NCBI GenBank assembly: GCA_046594915.1
Contig: JBKJRC010000012.1
Location: 1 to 64,000 of the forward strand
Reading direction: 5' to 3'
Source of the DNA: Methylotenera_A sp046594915
Lineage (GTDB): Bacteria; Pseudomonadota; Gammaproteobacteria; Burkholderiales; Methylophilaceae
DNA: 64,000 nucleotides
The position numbers were made by a program, and so were the translations under genes. A model generated the notes under the pieces. It was not told the origin of the DNA and made no database searches. It was given only the letters and a program-made list of their open reading frames with translations. Shown here in pieces: positions 1-7,629 of the stretch; the first letter of the stretch is position 1; each line of letters starts with the position of its first letter.

Positions 1-187
1 TAAACCAAACAACAAAACATTCTTTATCTCTTGCGAAACAAAGCATTTGTTGCGTCTAAGTCAATTGTCTTGACCACAAACACCCACACTTATCAGTCGT
101 TCAGTTTGTTAAAGAGCTTTTTATTTACTGCAAGAAGTGAATCACTTTTGAGTATTTCGTTTCACGCTTTGCGTTAACGAGGTGCGC
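1..187 (-). other. rRNA operon 5' leader (16S gene lies beyond the left edge)
   Basis: Read on the minus strand this is a typical pre-16S leader. It has a boxA antitermination element, GCTCTTTAACAA (plus-strand 106-117), followed by a GATAAGTGTGGGTGTTTG-like stretch of the kind seen just before 16S genes. The 16S body itself is not in the window. The tandem promoters at 188-215 and 312-339 fire into this leader. The tyrS gene just upstream points the same way, and I see no clear terminator between it and the rRNA promoters. Confidence 0.85.
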
Positions 188-215
188 ATTATACAGAGCT
201 TTTAAGCCGCGTCAA
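188..215 (-). promoter_or_regulatory. rrn promoter P2 (leader-proximal)
   Basis: On the minus strand the -35 is TTGACG (210-215), the spacer is 16 bp and the -10 is TATAAT (188-193). It is followed by the G+C-rich discriminator GCGCACCTCGTTA. A short -35/-10 spacer and a GC discriminator are hallmarks of growth-rate and stringently controlled rRNA promoters. An A+T-rich stretch (216-247) lies upstream where an UP element would be. Confidence 0.85.
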
Positions 216-311
216 TACTAATTTGTGAAACATTTTAATTAATATTAACGGGTCAGCTTGGTGCGTCTTTTTTGTTGCTTTTCGTTAACGGTTGTCTGTA
301 ACGAGGTGCGC

Positions 312-339
312 ATTTTACAGAGGCTTAAACTTTGGTCAA
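312..339 (-). promoter_or_regulatory. rrn promoter P1 (distal)
   Basis: On the minus strand the -35 is TTGACC (334-339), the spacer is 16 bp and the -10 is TAAAAT (312-317). The discriminator is again GCGCACCTCGTTA, identical to P2 at 188-215 about 124 bp away. The core promoter region is duplicated, with only a few changes in the spacer and -10. The upstream flank (340-400) is A+T-rich and sits directly after the tyrS stop codon. Confidence 0.8.
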
Positions 340-402
340 GTCCTATTTGTGGTTAATTACAAAATTATTACAATTAAATGCAAATGGCGAAAAAGTTAAG
401 CA

Positions 403-1638
403 TTAAATTAGGTTAACTTTTGCAAATTTGCGCTTACCCACTTGCGCAATTACCGCAACGCCTTTGCTTAATTGCAGGTTTTTGTCCTCTATTTTTTGAC
501 TATTTAGTTTCACACCGCCTTGCTGAATCGCTCTTATCGCTTCACTAGTGCTTTCTACCAAGCCAGCCAGTTTAAGTAATTGTGCGATACCGATAGTTGC
601 GCCATCAATATTAAGAGTCACTTCAGGCACCTCATCTGGCACGCCGCCTTTGGCACGCGTTTGAAAATCATGCAGCGCTTTTTCAGCGTCAAGCTGGCTG
701 TGAAAACGCGCCACAATCTCCTGCGCGAACTTAACCTTGATATTGCGCGGATTTTCGCCTGCAGCCACTACCGCCTTCCATTGTTGAACGGTTTCTAACG
801 GTTCGAACGACAGCAACTCTATATAGCGCCACATTAATTCATCGCTAATTGACATCAGTTTGGCAAAGATAATTTCGGGCGCTTCATTAATACCAATATA
901 GTTGTTGAGCGATTTGGACATTTTATTCACGCCATCCAAGCCTTCTAATAACGGCATGGTCAACACGCACTGTTGGCTTTGGCCTGCTTGTTTTTGTAGC
1001 TCGCGGCCCATTAATAGATTGAATTTTTGGTCAGTGCCGCCTAATTCTACGTCTGCCTTTAATGCAACCGAATCGTAACCTTGCAATAATGGGTACATAA
1101 ATTCGTGTATCGCAATCGGCTGATTACCTTTAAAGCGCTTAGAAAAATCATCTCGTTCTAACATGCGCGCAACCGTTAAACTAGAGGCTAATTTGAGCAT
1201 ACCCGCCGCGCCCAAATCAGATAACCAGCTTGAATTAAACACAATGTCAGTTTTATCTTTGTCTAAAATCTTAAATACTTGGCTTGCATACGATTGCGCA
1301 TTTTCAGCCACTTGCTGTTTGGTTAATGGCGGACGCGTGGTACTTTTGCCCGTCGGGTCGCCAATCATTCCTGTAAAGTCACCAATTAAAAATAACACTC
1401 GATGGCCTAAATCTTGAAAATGGCGTAATTTATTGATTAATACCGTATGCCCCAGATGCAAATCGGGCGCGGTAGGATCGAAGCCTGCTTTAATCCGCAA
1501 AGGGATGCCCGACTTTATACACGAGCGTAATTTTTCGATGAGCTCTTGCTCGATTAACAATTCTTCGCAGCCGCGTTTGATGATGGCTAATGATTGATTA
1601 AAATTTACATTGCTACTGGTATTCACGGCTTTTTCCAA
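403..1638 (-). CDS. tyrS: tyrosyl-tRNA synthetase
   Basis: Charges tRNA-Tyr with tyrosine in the cytoplasm. The 411-residue protein is a complete class I synthetase. It has the HIGH-type motif HLGH followed by TVLINKL near residues 61-70, the KMSKS motif (KMSKSLNNYIG) near 240, and a C-terminal S4-like RNA-binding domain (IQQGGVKLNSQKIEDKN). Its HLGH and KMSKS forms are those of the TyrZ-type group. It is divergent from the M23 peptidase gene (gap under 120 bp) and lies immediately upstream of, and codirectional with, the rRNA operon promoters. This arrangement with anmK and a peptidase gene is common in beta-proteobacteria. Confidence 0.97.
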   Translation of the reverse strand: MEKAVNTSSNVNFNQSLAIIKRGCEELLIEQELIEKLRSCIKSGIPLRIKAGFDPTAPDLHLGHTVLINKLRHFQDLGHRVLFLIGDFTGMIGDPTGKSTTRPPLTKQQVAENAQSYASQVFKILDKDKTDIVFNSSWLSDLGAAGMLKLASSLTVARMLERDDFSKRFKGNQPIAIHEFMYPLLQGYDSVALKADVELGGTDQKFNLLMGRELQKQAGQSQQCVLTMPLLEGLDGVNKMSKSLNNYIGINEAPEIIFAKLMSISDELMWRYIELLSFEPLETVQQWKAVVAAGENPRNIKVKFAQEIVARFHSQLDAEKALHDFQTRAKGGVPDEVPEVTLNIDGATIGIAQLLKLAGLVESTSEAIRAIQQGGVKLNSQKIEDKNLQLSKGVAVIAQVGKRKFAKVNLI

Positions 1639-1755
1639 TGGCTAAAAGAGTGTATTTTTACAAATTGTTACTTTTTATTGCGATAAAAATTCTGTTACTA
1701 TAGTTTTCTATTCATAGTGCCAGGCTTTTTAATTCAAGCATTTAAGCGATTTTTA

Positions 1756-3120
1756 ATGACGCAATTTTTTAACAGAAACAGGCCAAAATCTAAGTTTGCT
1801 ATTTTAACGCAAAACGCATTATCGAGCCTGCGTGATATGGAATTCTTACACAAAATAAGGTTACGCTGGGTTTCGCTAATTTTAGTGTTGCCTTTTTTTG
1901 TGATTATCGCCGCCTTTGGCACGGTTTCTTCCGAACAACCACGTTACGTTAAAACTGAAACGATTACAGAAGAAGTCACGTTGCCTTTGGCGGTGCATAA
2001 CGTTAATCGCGATGAAGAGTTTTGGCAAATTGATCAGGTGCACCGCGACGACACTTTGGCGAGTTTATTTAGGCGCATGACGATACGTGATGAAGATGCG
2101 ATGAAGTTTTTGATGCTGGCGCCTGATGCGCGCGCCATGAATAACCAATTGATCCCTGGTCATAGCCTTGAAATTAAAACCAATTTAGACGGAAAATTAT
2201 TGCATTTAGAGTATGAAATTGACCATGAAACCATTTTAGTGGCCGGGCTAACGCCTAGTGGTTATCAATTGGCAACACAAAAGTTAATCCTGCAAAATAA
2301 CCAAGTTTTAAAATCCGCCGTTATTGTTGATTCTTTATTTGGCGCGACGGATGACGCTGGCATTCCTGACCAGATCGCCTTACAAATCGCTGATATCTTT
2401 TCCAGCGACATTGATTTTCATGATGATTTAAGGCCTGGCGATAGGTTTAGTGTGGTGTATGAAGCGTTTTATAATGCTGGCGAGATGATGAAAATAGGGA
2501 ATGTATTGGCGGTTGAATTTGTGAATAAAGGCAAAAAATACCAAGCCGTGCATTTTGGCAACGCAGAAGGTAAATTTGCCTATTACACGCCAGAGGGCAA
2601 AAGCTTGCATAAATCGTTTCTACGTTCTCCGCTAGAGTTTACGCGCATTAGTTCTAGCTTTAATACTGGTCGTTATCATCCTATTTTGCAACGCATTAAA
2701 GCGCACAAAGGCGTCGATATGGCCGCGCCAACAGGCACGCGGGTTAAAGCTTCTGGCGATGGTATAGTGGAATTTGTAGGACGTAAAGGCGGCTATGGCA
2801 ACGTAATTGTACTCAAGCATGCTAACGGCATTAATACCTTATACGGCCATTTATCGCGATTTGCTGCTGGTTTGCGTAGAGGCTTGCACGTGTCGCAAAG
2901 TGACATTATTGGCTATGTAGGCATGACTGGTTTAGCCACAGGCCCGCACTTGCACTACGAATTTTTAGTCGATAAAGTGCATCACAATCCAATGACTGTA
3001 GCTTTGCCACTAAGCGTACCAATTGACGCTCAGTACAAAAAAGAATTTGATGCAAACAGCCTTAACTTGATGGCTAGGATTGAAATGTTAAACCGCAGAC
3101 AAGTGGCACTCATCGACTAA
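1756..3120 (+). CDS. M23 family cell-wall metallopeptidase, membrane anchored
   Basis: Probable zinc endopeptidase that cuts peptidoglycan cross-links (MepM-like). One membrane segment (WVSLILVLPFFVIIAAF) is followed by a periplasmic OapA/LysM-like region and a C-terminal M23 domain. The zinc and catalytic motifs are HKGVD, then HLSRF and HLHYE. I prefer the ATG at 1756 (454 residues); a GTG at 1717 in frame adds 13 residues, and an ATG at 1837 just before the membrane helix is also possible. No start has a strong Shine-Dalgarno. anmK follows 2 bp after the stop, so the two are surely cotranscribed; both act on peptidoglycan turnover. Confidence 0.9.
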   Translation: MTQFFNRNRPKSKFAILTQNALSSLRDMEFLHKIRLRWVSLILVLPFFVIIAAFGTVSSEQPRYVKTETITEEVTLPLAVHNVNRDEEFWQIDQVHRDDTLASLFRRMTIRDEDAMKFLMLAPDARAMNNQLIPGHSLEIKTNLDGKLLHLEYEIDHETILVAGLTPSGYQLATQKLILQNNQVLKSAVIVDSLFGATDDAGIPDQIALQIADIFSSDIDFHDDLRPGDRFSVVYEAFYNAGEMMKIGNVLAVEFVNKGKKYQAVHFGNAEGKFAYYTPEGKSLHKSFLRSPLEFTRISSSFNTGRYHPILQRIKAHKGVDMAAPTGTRVKASGDGIVEFVGRKGGYGNVIVLKHANGINTLYGHLSRFAAGLRRGLHVSQSDIIGYVGMTGLATGPHLHYEFLVDKVHHNPMTVALPLSVPIDAQYKKEFDANSLNLMARIEMLNRRQVALID

Positions 3121-3122
3121 GT

Positions 3123-4253
3123 ATGGCTAAAATGCAATTGTTTATTGGCGTGATGTCTGGCACGAGTTTAGATGGTATTGACGTTGCACTTTGCGATTTA
3201 AATGCTGCTAAATGCCAAGTTCTTGCAACACATTTTCTGGCGTATCCACAAGCATTAAAAACGCAATTATTACAGTTACATTCCGCCACTGACAATGAGT
3301 TAGAAATAGTCACCTTAACCGCAAATAAACTTGCATTTTTATATGCGGATGCGATTAATACTTTGCTGGCAAAGCAAAACTTGCCAGCAAGTGCAATTAC
3401 CGCGATTGGTTGTCATGGTCAAACCATTCGGCATAGGCCAGAACTTGGATTTACTTTACAAATTGGCAATGCAGCGCTGCTTGCTGAACTGACCAATATC
3501 ACGGTAGTTTCTGATTTTAGAAGTCGCGACATTGCAGCAGGCGGCCAGGGCGCGCCATTAGTGCCGGCTTTTCATCAAGCGATATTTGGCTCCAAGCAAA
3601 GCAATCGTGCAATCGTGAACATCGGCGGCATTGCCAATATTACTCATCTGGCCAAAAATGCTGATGACTTAAATTCTAAAACAATCTTGAATTCTGGAAA
3701 AGTTCTAGGCTTCGATTCAGGCCCTGGCAATATGCTGCTGGATGCCTGGACAAAACAGCATTTGGGTAAAGATTACGACGCAAACGGCTCTTGGGCAGCT
3801 ACTGGTAAAATCGTTCAGCCATTATTAACGAAAATGCTGGCTGAACCTTATTTTGCATTACCGCCGCCCAAAAGTACGGGGCGCGATTTATTTAACGATG
3901 CTTGGCTTATACAATATTTAGCAGATTATCGGCCACAAGACGTAGCACGCACATTGGTTGTGCTAACTGCACGCACGATTCATGATGCGCTCACCCGGTA
4001 TTGCGGTAATGTAGATGCGGTTTATTTATGTGGCGGCGGCGCGCATAACAGCTTGCTGATTAGGCATTTAACAGAATTACTGGGAAATACTATTCTCAGC
4101 ACTACAGCAGAATTAGGTGTAGGCGTTGATTGGGTTGAAGCTACTGCCTTTGCCTGGCTTGCCAAACAGACCATTGAACATAATCCCAGCAACTTACCTG
4201 CCGTGACAGGTGCTAAAGGTTTGCGTGTGTTGGGCGCGATTTATTCTGCCTAA
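3123..4253 (+). CDS. anmK: anhydro-N-acetylmuramic acid kinase
   Basis: Phosphorylates and opens 1,6-anhydro-MurNAc released from peptidoglycan, giving MurNAc-6-phosphate for recycling. The 376-residue protein has the family's N-terminal phosphate-binding loop (GVMSGTSLDGID), the GCHGQTIRH motif, the VNIGGIANIT strand, the DSGPGN motif and a late CGGGAHN loop, all as in the sugar kinase/actin fold. It starts 2 bp after the M23 peptidase stop, consistent with a peptidoglycan-recycling operon. Length is normal for the family. Confidence 0.96.
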   Translation: MAKMQLFIGVMSGTSLDGIDVALCDLNAAKCQVLATHFLAYPQALKTQLLQLHSATDNELEIVTLTANKLAFLYADAINTLLAKQNLPASAITAIGCHGQTIRHRPELGFTLQIGNAALLAELTNITVVSDFRSRDIAAGGQGAPLVPAFHQAIFGSKQSNRAIVNIGGIANITHLAKNADDLNSKTILNSGKVLGFDSGPGNMLLDAWTKQHLGKDYDANGSWAATGKIVQPLLTKMLAEPYFALPPPKSTGRDLFNDAWLIQYLADYRPQDVARTLVVLTARTIHDALTRYCGNVDAVYLCGGGAHNSLLIRHLTELLGNTILSTTAELGVGVDWVEATAFAWLAKQTIEHNPSNLPAVTGAKGLRVLGAIYSA

Positions 4254-4258
4254 GGTCT

Positions 4259-4275
4259 TGATACATTTGGTATCA
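4259..4275. promoter_or_regulatory. dyad upstream of gltA, possible operator
   Basis: A perfect inverted repeat, TGATAC-5-GTATCA, lies about 45 bp before the gltA start in the anmK-gltA gap. Its size and form fit the binding site of a dimeric helix-turn-helix regulator. I cannot assign the regulator, and no regulator gene is adjacent. Confidence 0.4.
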
Positions 4276-4320
4276 TTGTTGCCTGATTACATGAACCAAA
4301 ATGCCTAATAAAGATTGATT

Positions 4321-5622
4321 ATGACGACAAAACCAACTAAAGCCACCATCACATTTGACAACGGCGCTGCTCCTATCGAATTGCCTATGTTATCAGGCAC
4401 ACTGGGCAATGATGTCATCGATATTCGCAATCTTGGTAAACATGGCGTATTTACTTATGATCCTGGCTTTATGTCGACCGCCGCTTGTCAATCTAACATT
4501 ACCTATATTGATGGTGAAAAAGGCTTGTTGTATCATCGCGGCTACCCAATCGAACAATTGGCCGAGCATTGCAATTTTTTAGAAGTATCTTACCTATTAA
4601 TGCATGGCGAACTACCAAATACCACGCAAAAAACTGAGTTCACCAATTTAATCAGCGGTCATACCATGTTGCACGACCAGCTTAGCAACGTATTCCGTGG
4701 CTTTCGGCGAGATGCACACCCAATGGCAGTCATGGTGGGTGTGGTTGGCTCTATGTCGGCGTTTTATTTCGACTCAATGGATGTATACAATCCTCAGCAT
4801 CGCATTGCTTCTGCTTACCGTTTATTGGCAAAAGTGCCGACCATTGCGGCTTGGAGCTATAAGTACAATCAAGGTCAGCCGTTTATGTACCCCAACAATA
4901 AACTCAATTACGCTGAAAATTTTATGCACATGATGTTTGCCACGCCATGTGAAGAATACGTGCCAAACCCTATATTAGCCAAAGCGTTTGAAAAAATACT
5001 GATTTTGCATGCTGATCACGAACAAAATGCATCAACCAGCACTGTGCGCTTAGTAGGCTCCAGCGGCGCCAATCCTTTCGCCAGCGTAGCTGCTGGCATC
5101 GCATCGCTTTGGGGCCCTGCGCACGGCGGCGCAAATGAGGCCACCTTAAAAATGCTAGAAGAAATGGGCGACATTTCACGCATTGGCGAATTTATTAAAC
5201 GTGCAAAGGATAAAACCGATAGCTTCCGTCTGATGGGCTTTGGCCACAGAGTTTATCGTAATATGGATCCACGTGCCGCCATTATGCGCACAACTTGTCA
5301 TGAAGTTTTAAATGAACTAGGCTTACAAGCCGACCCTTTGTTTAAATTAGCAATGGAACTGGAAAAAATCGCATTAGAAGACGAGTATTTCGTTTCACGC
5401 AAACTATATCCAAACGTCGACTTTTACAGCGGTATCGTAATGCGCGCCATGGGAATACCTAATTCCATGTTCACCGCCATCTTCGCCCTAGCCCGTACCG
5501 CAGGCTGGATAGCACAATGGTCTGAAATGAATGCTGACGCAGAACATAAAATTGGGCGGCCCAGACAGTTGTACACAGGCGAAGCTAGGCGAGAGTTTGT
5601 GCCCATCGATAAGAGAAGCTAA
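4321..5622 (+). CDS. gltA: citrate synthase
   Basis: Condenses acetyl-CoA with oxaloacetate to citrate. The protein (433 residues from the ATG at 4321; a TTG at 4315 would add two) is a full-length type II hexameric citrate synthase. The active-site segments are HADHEQNAST, GPAHGGANE and GFGHRVYRNMDPRA, carrying the catalytic His residues, and the C-terminus has the GRPRQLYTG motif. In obligate methylotrophs this enzyme mainly serves glutamate synthesis because the TCA cycle is usually incomplete; that is family knowledge, not visible here. It lies about 65 bp after anmK with its own probable control region. Confidence 0.97.
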   Translation: MTTKPTKATITFDNGAAPIELPMLSGTLGNDVIDIRNLGKHGVFTYDPGFMSTAACQSNITYIDGEKGLLYHRGYPIEQLAEHCNFLEVSYLLMHGELPNTTQKTEFTNLISGHTMLHDQLSNVFRGFRRDAHPMAVMVGVVGSMSAFYFDSMDVYNPQHRIASAYRLLAKVPTIAAWSYKYNQGQPFMYPNNKLNYAENFMHMMFATPCEEYVPNPILAKAFEKILILHADHEQNASTSTVRLVGSSGANPFASVAAGIASLWGPAHGGANEATLKMLEEMGDISRIGEFIKRAKDKTDSFRLMGFGHRVYRNMDPRAAIMRTTCHEVLNELGLQADPLFKLAMELEKIALEDEYFVSRKLYPNVDFYSGIVMRAMGIPNSMFTAIFALARTAGWIAQWSEMNADAEHKIGRPRQLYTGEARREFVPIDKRS

Positions 5623-5909
5623 TGGCGTTAAACCGCATGCAATGCATGCGGTAAAAGAGATTATTAATTAGGCTGAAGTCGCCCGCATCGTGTTAAATTG
5701 AGCAACGGTGGGTTAATCGACTGTGGCCCCGCTTTATTTATCCTGTTATTTCTAATTGGCTTGCTCGCCATATCCTCAGTAAGCAAGCCATTAGTGACTA
5801 ACCCGAACGGTCAATGTAGCGCGCTTTCGCAATAAACATCTTTAGTGACCGCAGAATCTGCTATAAATAATATAGCAATACGAATCAATGTATAAAAATA
5901 ATGGTTAAC
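5623..5909. other. intergenic region with two inverted repeats
   Basis: No gene is visible. A 9-bp hairpin (5632-5652, ACCGCATGC / GCATGCGGT, 3-nt loop) just after gltA may end its message, although no T-run follows. A second inverted repeat (5757-5765 with 5782-5790, TGGCTTGCT / AGCAAGCCA) sits in mid-gap. The rest is A+T-rich. I see no tRNA cloverleaf. Confidence 0.5.
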
Positions 5910-6143
5910 TTAGTTCGGTTTTGTTGACCATTCTTGCATGGCTTCTTCACCAGGGCGGTCGATCTTTACTTGTCCATCATCGGTTGAAACAACCCAACTG
6001 ACAGGAATGTAATGATGTTGACCAGCATCATCTCTTTTCAATTTAATGGTGTTTGCGCCCTCTAAATGGTCTACTTCAGCGAATTGGCCATCCTGTGAAC
6101 ACACAACTGGCATATCAGGTTTAATCGTGCTTGAGTTAATCAT
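5910..6143 (-). CDS. DUF2171 domain protein
   Basis: A 77-residue protein matching the DUF2171 pattern: an N-terminal strand about a 'CSQDG' turn, a VDHLEG segment, then HHYIPVSWV and a C-terminal DRPGEEAMQEW. The fold resembles a PRC-barrel-like small beta domain; the function is not known. I chose the ATG at 6143 because GGAGAAG lies the right distance upstream and the family starts there. The longer frame to 6203 lacks this support. It stands alone between gltA and yaeQ. Confidence 0.75.
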   Translation of the reverse strand: MINSSTIKPDMPVVCSQDGQFAEVDHLEGANTIKLKRDDAGQHHYIPVSWVVSTDDGQVKIDRPGEEAMQEWSTKPN

Positions 6144-6276
6144 GGTTTCTTCTCCAATACTGTTAAGGAAAAATATCCTAAGCGTTATTAAACAAGAATC
6201 CATTGGCTCAAATTATCGGTATATGTCCTATAAATTTGTCAGATAACACGCTAAATAAGCGTTAACTTAATAAGCG

Positions 6277-6822
6277 TCATTTAGTGCTGGGTTCTTTTAA
6301 AAGAACCGGTGACATTGCAAAGCTGCCGCCGTTGTAGCTCACTAATATTTGGCTATCTTGAATCGTTAAGCTCATTTGCATGCTTCTGTTGGCGATACTG
6401 GCAAGTTCTTGCGTTTCTGGCAAATTAATCACCGTTAAGTTGTGGATTTTTAATACGGCTTTGCTGTTTTGCGTCCACCACATATCGGCAATACGTCCAC
6501 CGTATAAAACCACCACCACTTGCTTTGCCCGGCCTGCCGCTCTGCGAATATCTTTTTCTGTGGGTAAACCAACATCCATCCATAACTCAATCGCACCCGT
6601 TAAATCCTTTTGCCATAAGTCAGGCTCTTCGTCGTCAGATAAGCCTTTGCCGAAAATAAGTGTTTCAGTGGCATAAAGCGCAAAACCAATTAGGCGCACC
6701 ATCACGCGCTCATCGGTTTCCGATGGATGTTTCGCAAGCGTTAGGTTATGTTGCGCGTAATACTGCCTGTCCATATCGGCAATATTCAGGTCTATTTTAT
6801 AGATGATGGATTTAAGCGCCAT
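6277..6822 (-). CDS. yaeQ: YaeQ family protein
   Basis: A cytoplasmic protein with a PD-(D/E)XK nuclease-like fold; its biochemical activity is not established. From the ATG at 6822 the protein is 181 residues, the same length as E. coli YaeQ, and begins MALKSIIYKIDLNIADMDRQ. It contains the family motif HPSETDERVMVRL and the later GRAKQVVVVLYGG strand. The in-frame upstream extension to 6927 is rejected as non-homologous. It is divergent from hsp20, so the 6823-6982 gap carries promoters for both. Confidence 0.9.
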   Translation of the reverse strand: MALKSIIYKIDLNIADMDRQYYAQHNLTLAKHPSETDERVMVRLIGFALYATETLIFGKGLSDDEEPDLWQKDLTGAIELWMDVGLPTEKDIRRAAGRAKQVVVVLYGGRIADMWWTQNSKAVLKIHNLTVINLPETQELASIANRSMQMSLTIQDSQILVSYNGGSFAMSPVLLKEPSTK

Positions 6823-6885
6823 ATCAGTGTGAATATTTAAGAAAGTCACAATATACGCGATGCCCAAAAAAGATGTAAAAAAGGT

Positions 6886-6912
6886 CTTGAAAAATAAAAA
6901 AACAGGCCATAT
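6886..6912 (+). promoter_or_regulatory. sigma-32 type heat-shock promoter of hsp20
   Basis: The -35 is CTTGAA (6886-6891), the spacer is 13 bp and the -10 is GGCCATAT (6905-6912). This closely fits the RpoH consensus CTTGAA-N13-CCCCATNT, with two mismatches in the leading Cs. Transcription would start near 6918 and give a leader of about 65 nt containing the two hairpins at 6923-6978. Confidence 0.7.
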
Positions 6913-6922
6913 TTTATTTTTA

Positions 6923-6982
6923 GGCAAATGCTCGATTGAGGTTTGCCGCTAACTTTATCGCTTATTTTTGAAAGGATATAAA
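6923..6982 (+). ncRNA. ROSE-like RNA thermometer in the hsp20 leader
   Basis: Hairpin I pairs GGCAAA (6923-6928) with TTTGCC (6942-6947) and has an inner CTC/GAG stem. Hairpin II pairs TATC-g-CTT (6956-6963) with AAG-GATA (6972-6978) around an 8-nt loop. It hides the Shine-Dalgarno AAAGGA of the ATG at 6983. The anti-SD strand contains TCGCT (6958-6962), a match to the conserved UYGCU of ROSE elements, with the G at 6960 left unpaired as in that family. Melting with heat would free the ribosome site. Confidence 0.7.
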
Positions 6983-7447
6983 ATGCGTACTTATGATTTG
7001 AGTCCACTTTACCGTTCAGCAATCGGCTTCGACCGTTTAGCAAGACTATTGAACGATGCACAACGAACCGATGTTGAAACGAGCTATCCGCCTTATAACA
7101 TTGAGTTATTGAGTGAAGACAGTTATCGAATTGTGATGGCGGTGGCTGGATTTAATGAATCCGAACTGGAAATTGAATCCGAACACCAATCATTAAGGGT
7201 TGCTGGTCGCAAGGAAAATCGTACTGAAAATAATCAGGAGGTGACCTATCTGCATCATGGTATTGCCGCACGCGATTTTGAACACAAGTTCCAGTTGGCA
7301 GATCACGTTAAAGTGACTAAAGCTAAACTGGAGAACGGGCTACTGAATATTGAGTTAGTAAGAGAAGTGCCAGAAGCCTTAAAGCCACGTAAAGTACAGA
7401 TTGAGGCGTCTAATGACAGGCAATTGCTAGAAAAAAAGGCCGCATAA
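6983..7447 (+). CDS. small heat-shock protein, Hsp20/IbpA type
   Basis: An ATP-independent holdase that binds unfolding proteins. The 154-residue protein has the alpha-crystallin domain from about residue 30 to 125, with PPYNIELLSEDSYRIVMAVAGF, the RVAGRKE strand, and the LENGLLNIEL segment. It is closest in form to IbpA/IbpB. The start at 6983 is set by the Shine-Dalgarno AAAGGA and homology; a TTG at 6968 is unlikely. Two control layers are visible: a sigma-32 promoter and a ROSE-like thermometer. A strong terminator follows at 7509. Confidence 0.93.
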   Translation: MRTYDLSPLYRSAIGFDRLARLLNDAQRTDVETSYPPYNIELLSEDSYRIVMAVAGFNESELEIESEHQSLRVAGRKENRTENNQEVTYLHHGIAARDFEHKFQLADHVKVTKAKLENGLLNIELVREVPEALKPRKVQIEASNDRQLLEKKAA

Positions 7448-7508
7448 AGGCCCGGTTCAGTCGCTGGCTAGCTAAATTCGGTAAGTGTGTTACCAGCGAC
7501 ATATAAAG

Positions 7509-7536
7509 AAAGGAGGTGCTGCAACGCCTCCTTTTT
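7509..7536 (+). terminator. rho-independent terminator after hsp20
   Basis: The stem AAAGGAGG (7509-7516) pairs with CCTCCTTT (7527-7534), extended by one wobble and one G-C pair, with a short loop and a T-run to 7536. It ends the hsp20 message before the ettA promoter region. Confidence 0.85.
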
Positions 7537-7629
7537 ATCGCCTAAAATTACAAAGTGGAACGCTGGCGTATCAAACCATAGCCATTTCCAGTAAGCTAAC
7601 GTTTTTTAATAATCAACATAATCAATTCC

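Noticed and set aside
5623..5909. Possible tRNA or small RNA gene in the gap after gltA
   Set aside because: The inverted repeats do not form a cloverleaf, no TTCRA-type T-loop is present, and no promoter-terminator pair frames a small RNA.
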